Source of the DNA: JABCPO02 sp963546185
Lineage (GTDB): Bacteria > Bacillota > Clostridia > TANB77 > CAG-508
Direction of reading: 5' to 3'
Assembly: GCA_963546185.1 (NCBI GenBank)
Contig: CAUULU010000060.1
Span: forward strand, 1 to 5,580
Length of the DNA stretch: 5,580 nt
Below, piece after piece: positions 5,276-5,580 of the stretch (the stretch's first letter is position 1; each line of letters opens with the position of its first letter). The notes below the pieces were generated by a model, which was not told where the DNA came from, did not search any database, and saw only the letters and a list, made by a program, of their open reading frames with translations. The position numbers and the translations under genes were made by a program.

Positions 5276-5580
5276 TTATTTTTCTTCTTGTATATTCTTA
5301 TTCCCTGCTTCTAATTGTTTTTTTACTCTTTCTAATAAGTAATTATCAAAATCAAAGTATTTTTCTGTTTCTACTTTTGGTAGATTATTTGTATCAACTG
5401 TTGCTTCTTCTATTAATATCTGCTTCTTGTATGGCATAAGAAGTGCTTTTAATTGTTCTTCTTTACCATCTCCAACTATTTCTTCTTTTTCATATAATTC
5501 ATCTAATATTTCTGTACCTTTTATTACTTTTCCAAATACTGCATATTTGCCATCTAATGCACTATCTTCTTTCATAACAA
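5276..5580 (-). CDS. Cyclophilin-type peptidyl-prolyl cis-trans isomerase, C-terminal part (5' end outside window)
   Basis: The visible 100 or so residues begin inside the cyclophilin fold. The stretch LDGKYAVFGKVIKGTEILDE is the typical late cyclophilin motif (L-D-G-x-Y-x-x-F-G-x-V), which comes after the substrate-binding core, so the catalytic arginine and the N-terminus lie upstream of the window. Enzymes of this family catalyse cis-trans isomerisation of X-Pro bonds and help proteins fold. After the motif comes a charged tail of about 70 residues, rich in Glu and Lys and without further recognisable domains. Many secreted or lipoprotein cyclophilins of Firmicutes are extracytoplasmic, but no signal can be judged here. 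The gene ends in TAA nine bases before the next start, so it is probably co-transcribed with the pseudopilin-like gene. It contains no CGG triplet. Confidence 0.88.
   Translation of the reverse strand, partial: VMKEDSALDGKYAVFGKVIKGTEILDELYEKEEIVGDGKEEQLKALLMPYKKQILIEEATVDTNNLPKVETEKYFDFDNYLLERVKKQLEAGNKNIQEEK

Overview
The window looks like a compact, AT-rich (roughly a quarter G+C) bacterial chromosome segment with every gene on the minus strand. The low GC, a separately encoded pair of transketolase half-subunits, strong AGGAGG-type ribosome binding sites, an SH3/GH18-like membrane-anchored protein and a pseudopilin-like protein suggest a Firmicutes-type anaerobe (uncultivated Clostridia or Bacilli). 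That taxonomic reading is an inference and is not proven here.

Layout in the direction of transcription, from the right end to the left: the C-terminal part of a cyclophilin-type peptidyl-prolyl isomerase (5580-5276); a pseudopilin-like protein (5266-4745); an extended -10 promoter in the 66-base gap; an unknown two-helix membrane protein (4678-4136); the transketolase N-terminal subunit (4104-3296); the transketolase C-terminal subunit (3296-2312, overlapping by one base); a membrane-anchored stalk/SH3/GH18-like protein that seems to have lost its catalytic residue and the end of its barrel (2298-1081); and the endolytic murein transglycosylase MltG (1056 to beyond the left edge). The last five genes are spaced by 31 bases or less and probably form one operon. 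It links central carbon metabolism (pentose phosphate pathway) with cell-envelope genes. No gene-free stretch exceeds 70 bases.

The striking observation is that the two transketolase genes and mltG cannot be read in one frame. They contain ten breaks, all alike: an extra C sits before a GGA glycine codon, so that the in-frame triplet is CGG, followed by A. Moving +1 by one base at each CGG-A and reading GGA (Gly) restores uninterrupted, textbook transketolase (267 and 326 residues) and MltG sequence, with the conserved glycine in place. All ten in-frame CGG triplets in the window are such sites, and CGG is never used for arginine. The only two other CGG occurrences on the coding strand lie across codon boundaries (TAC GGA, TTC GGA) and cause no shift. 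This looks like genome-wide efficient +1 frameshifting at CGG, or a natural four-base codon CGGA read as glycine, rather than gene decay. Sequencing error is the main alternative, and arguments against it are given below.
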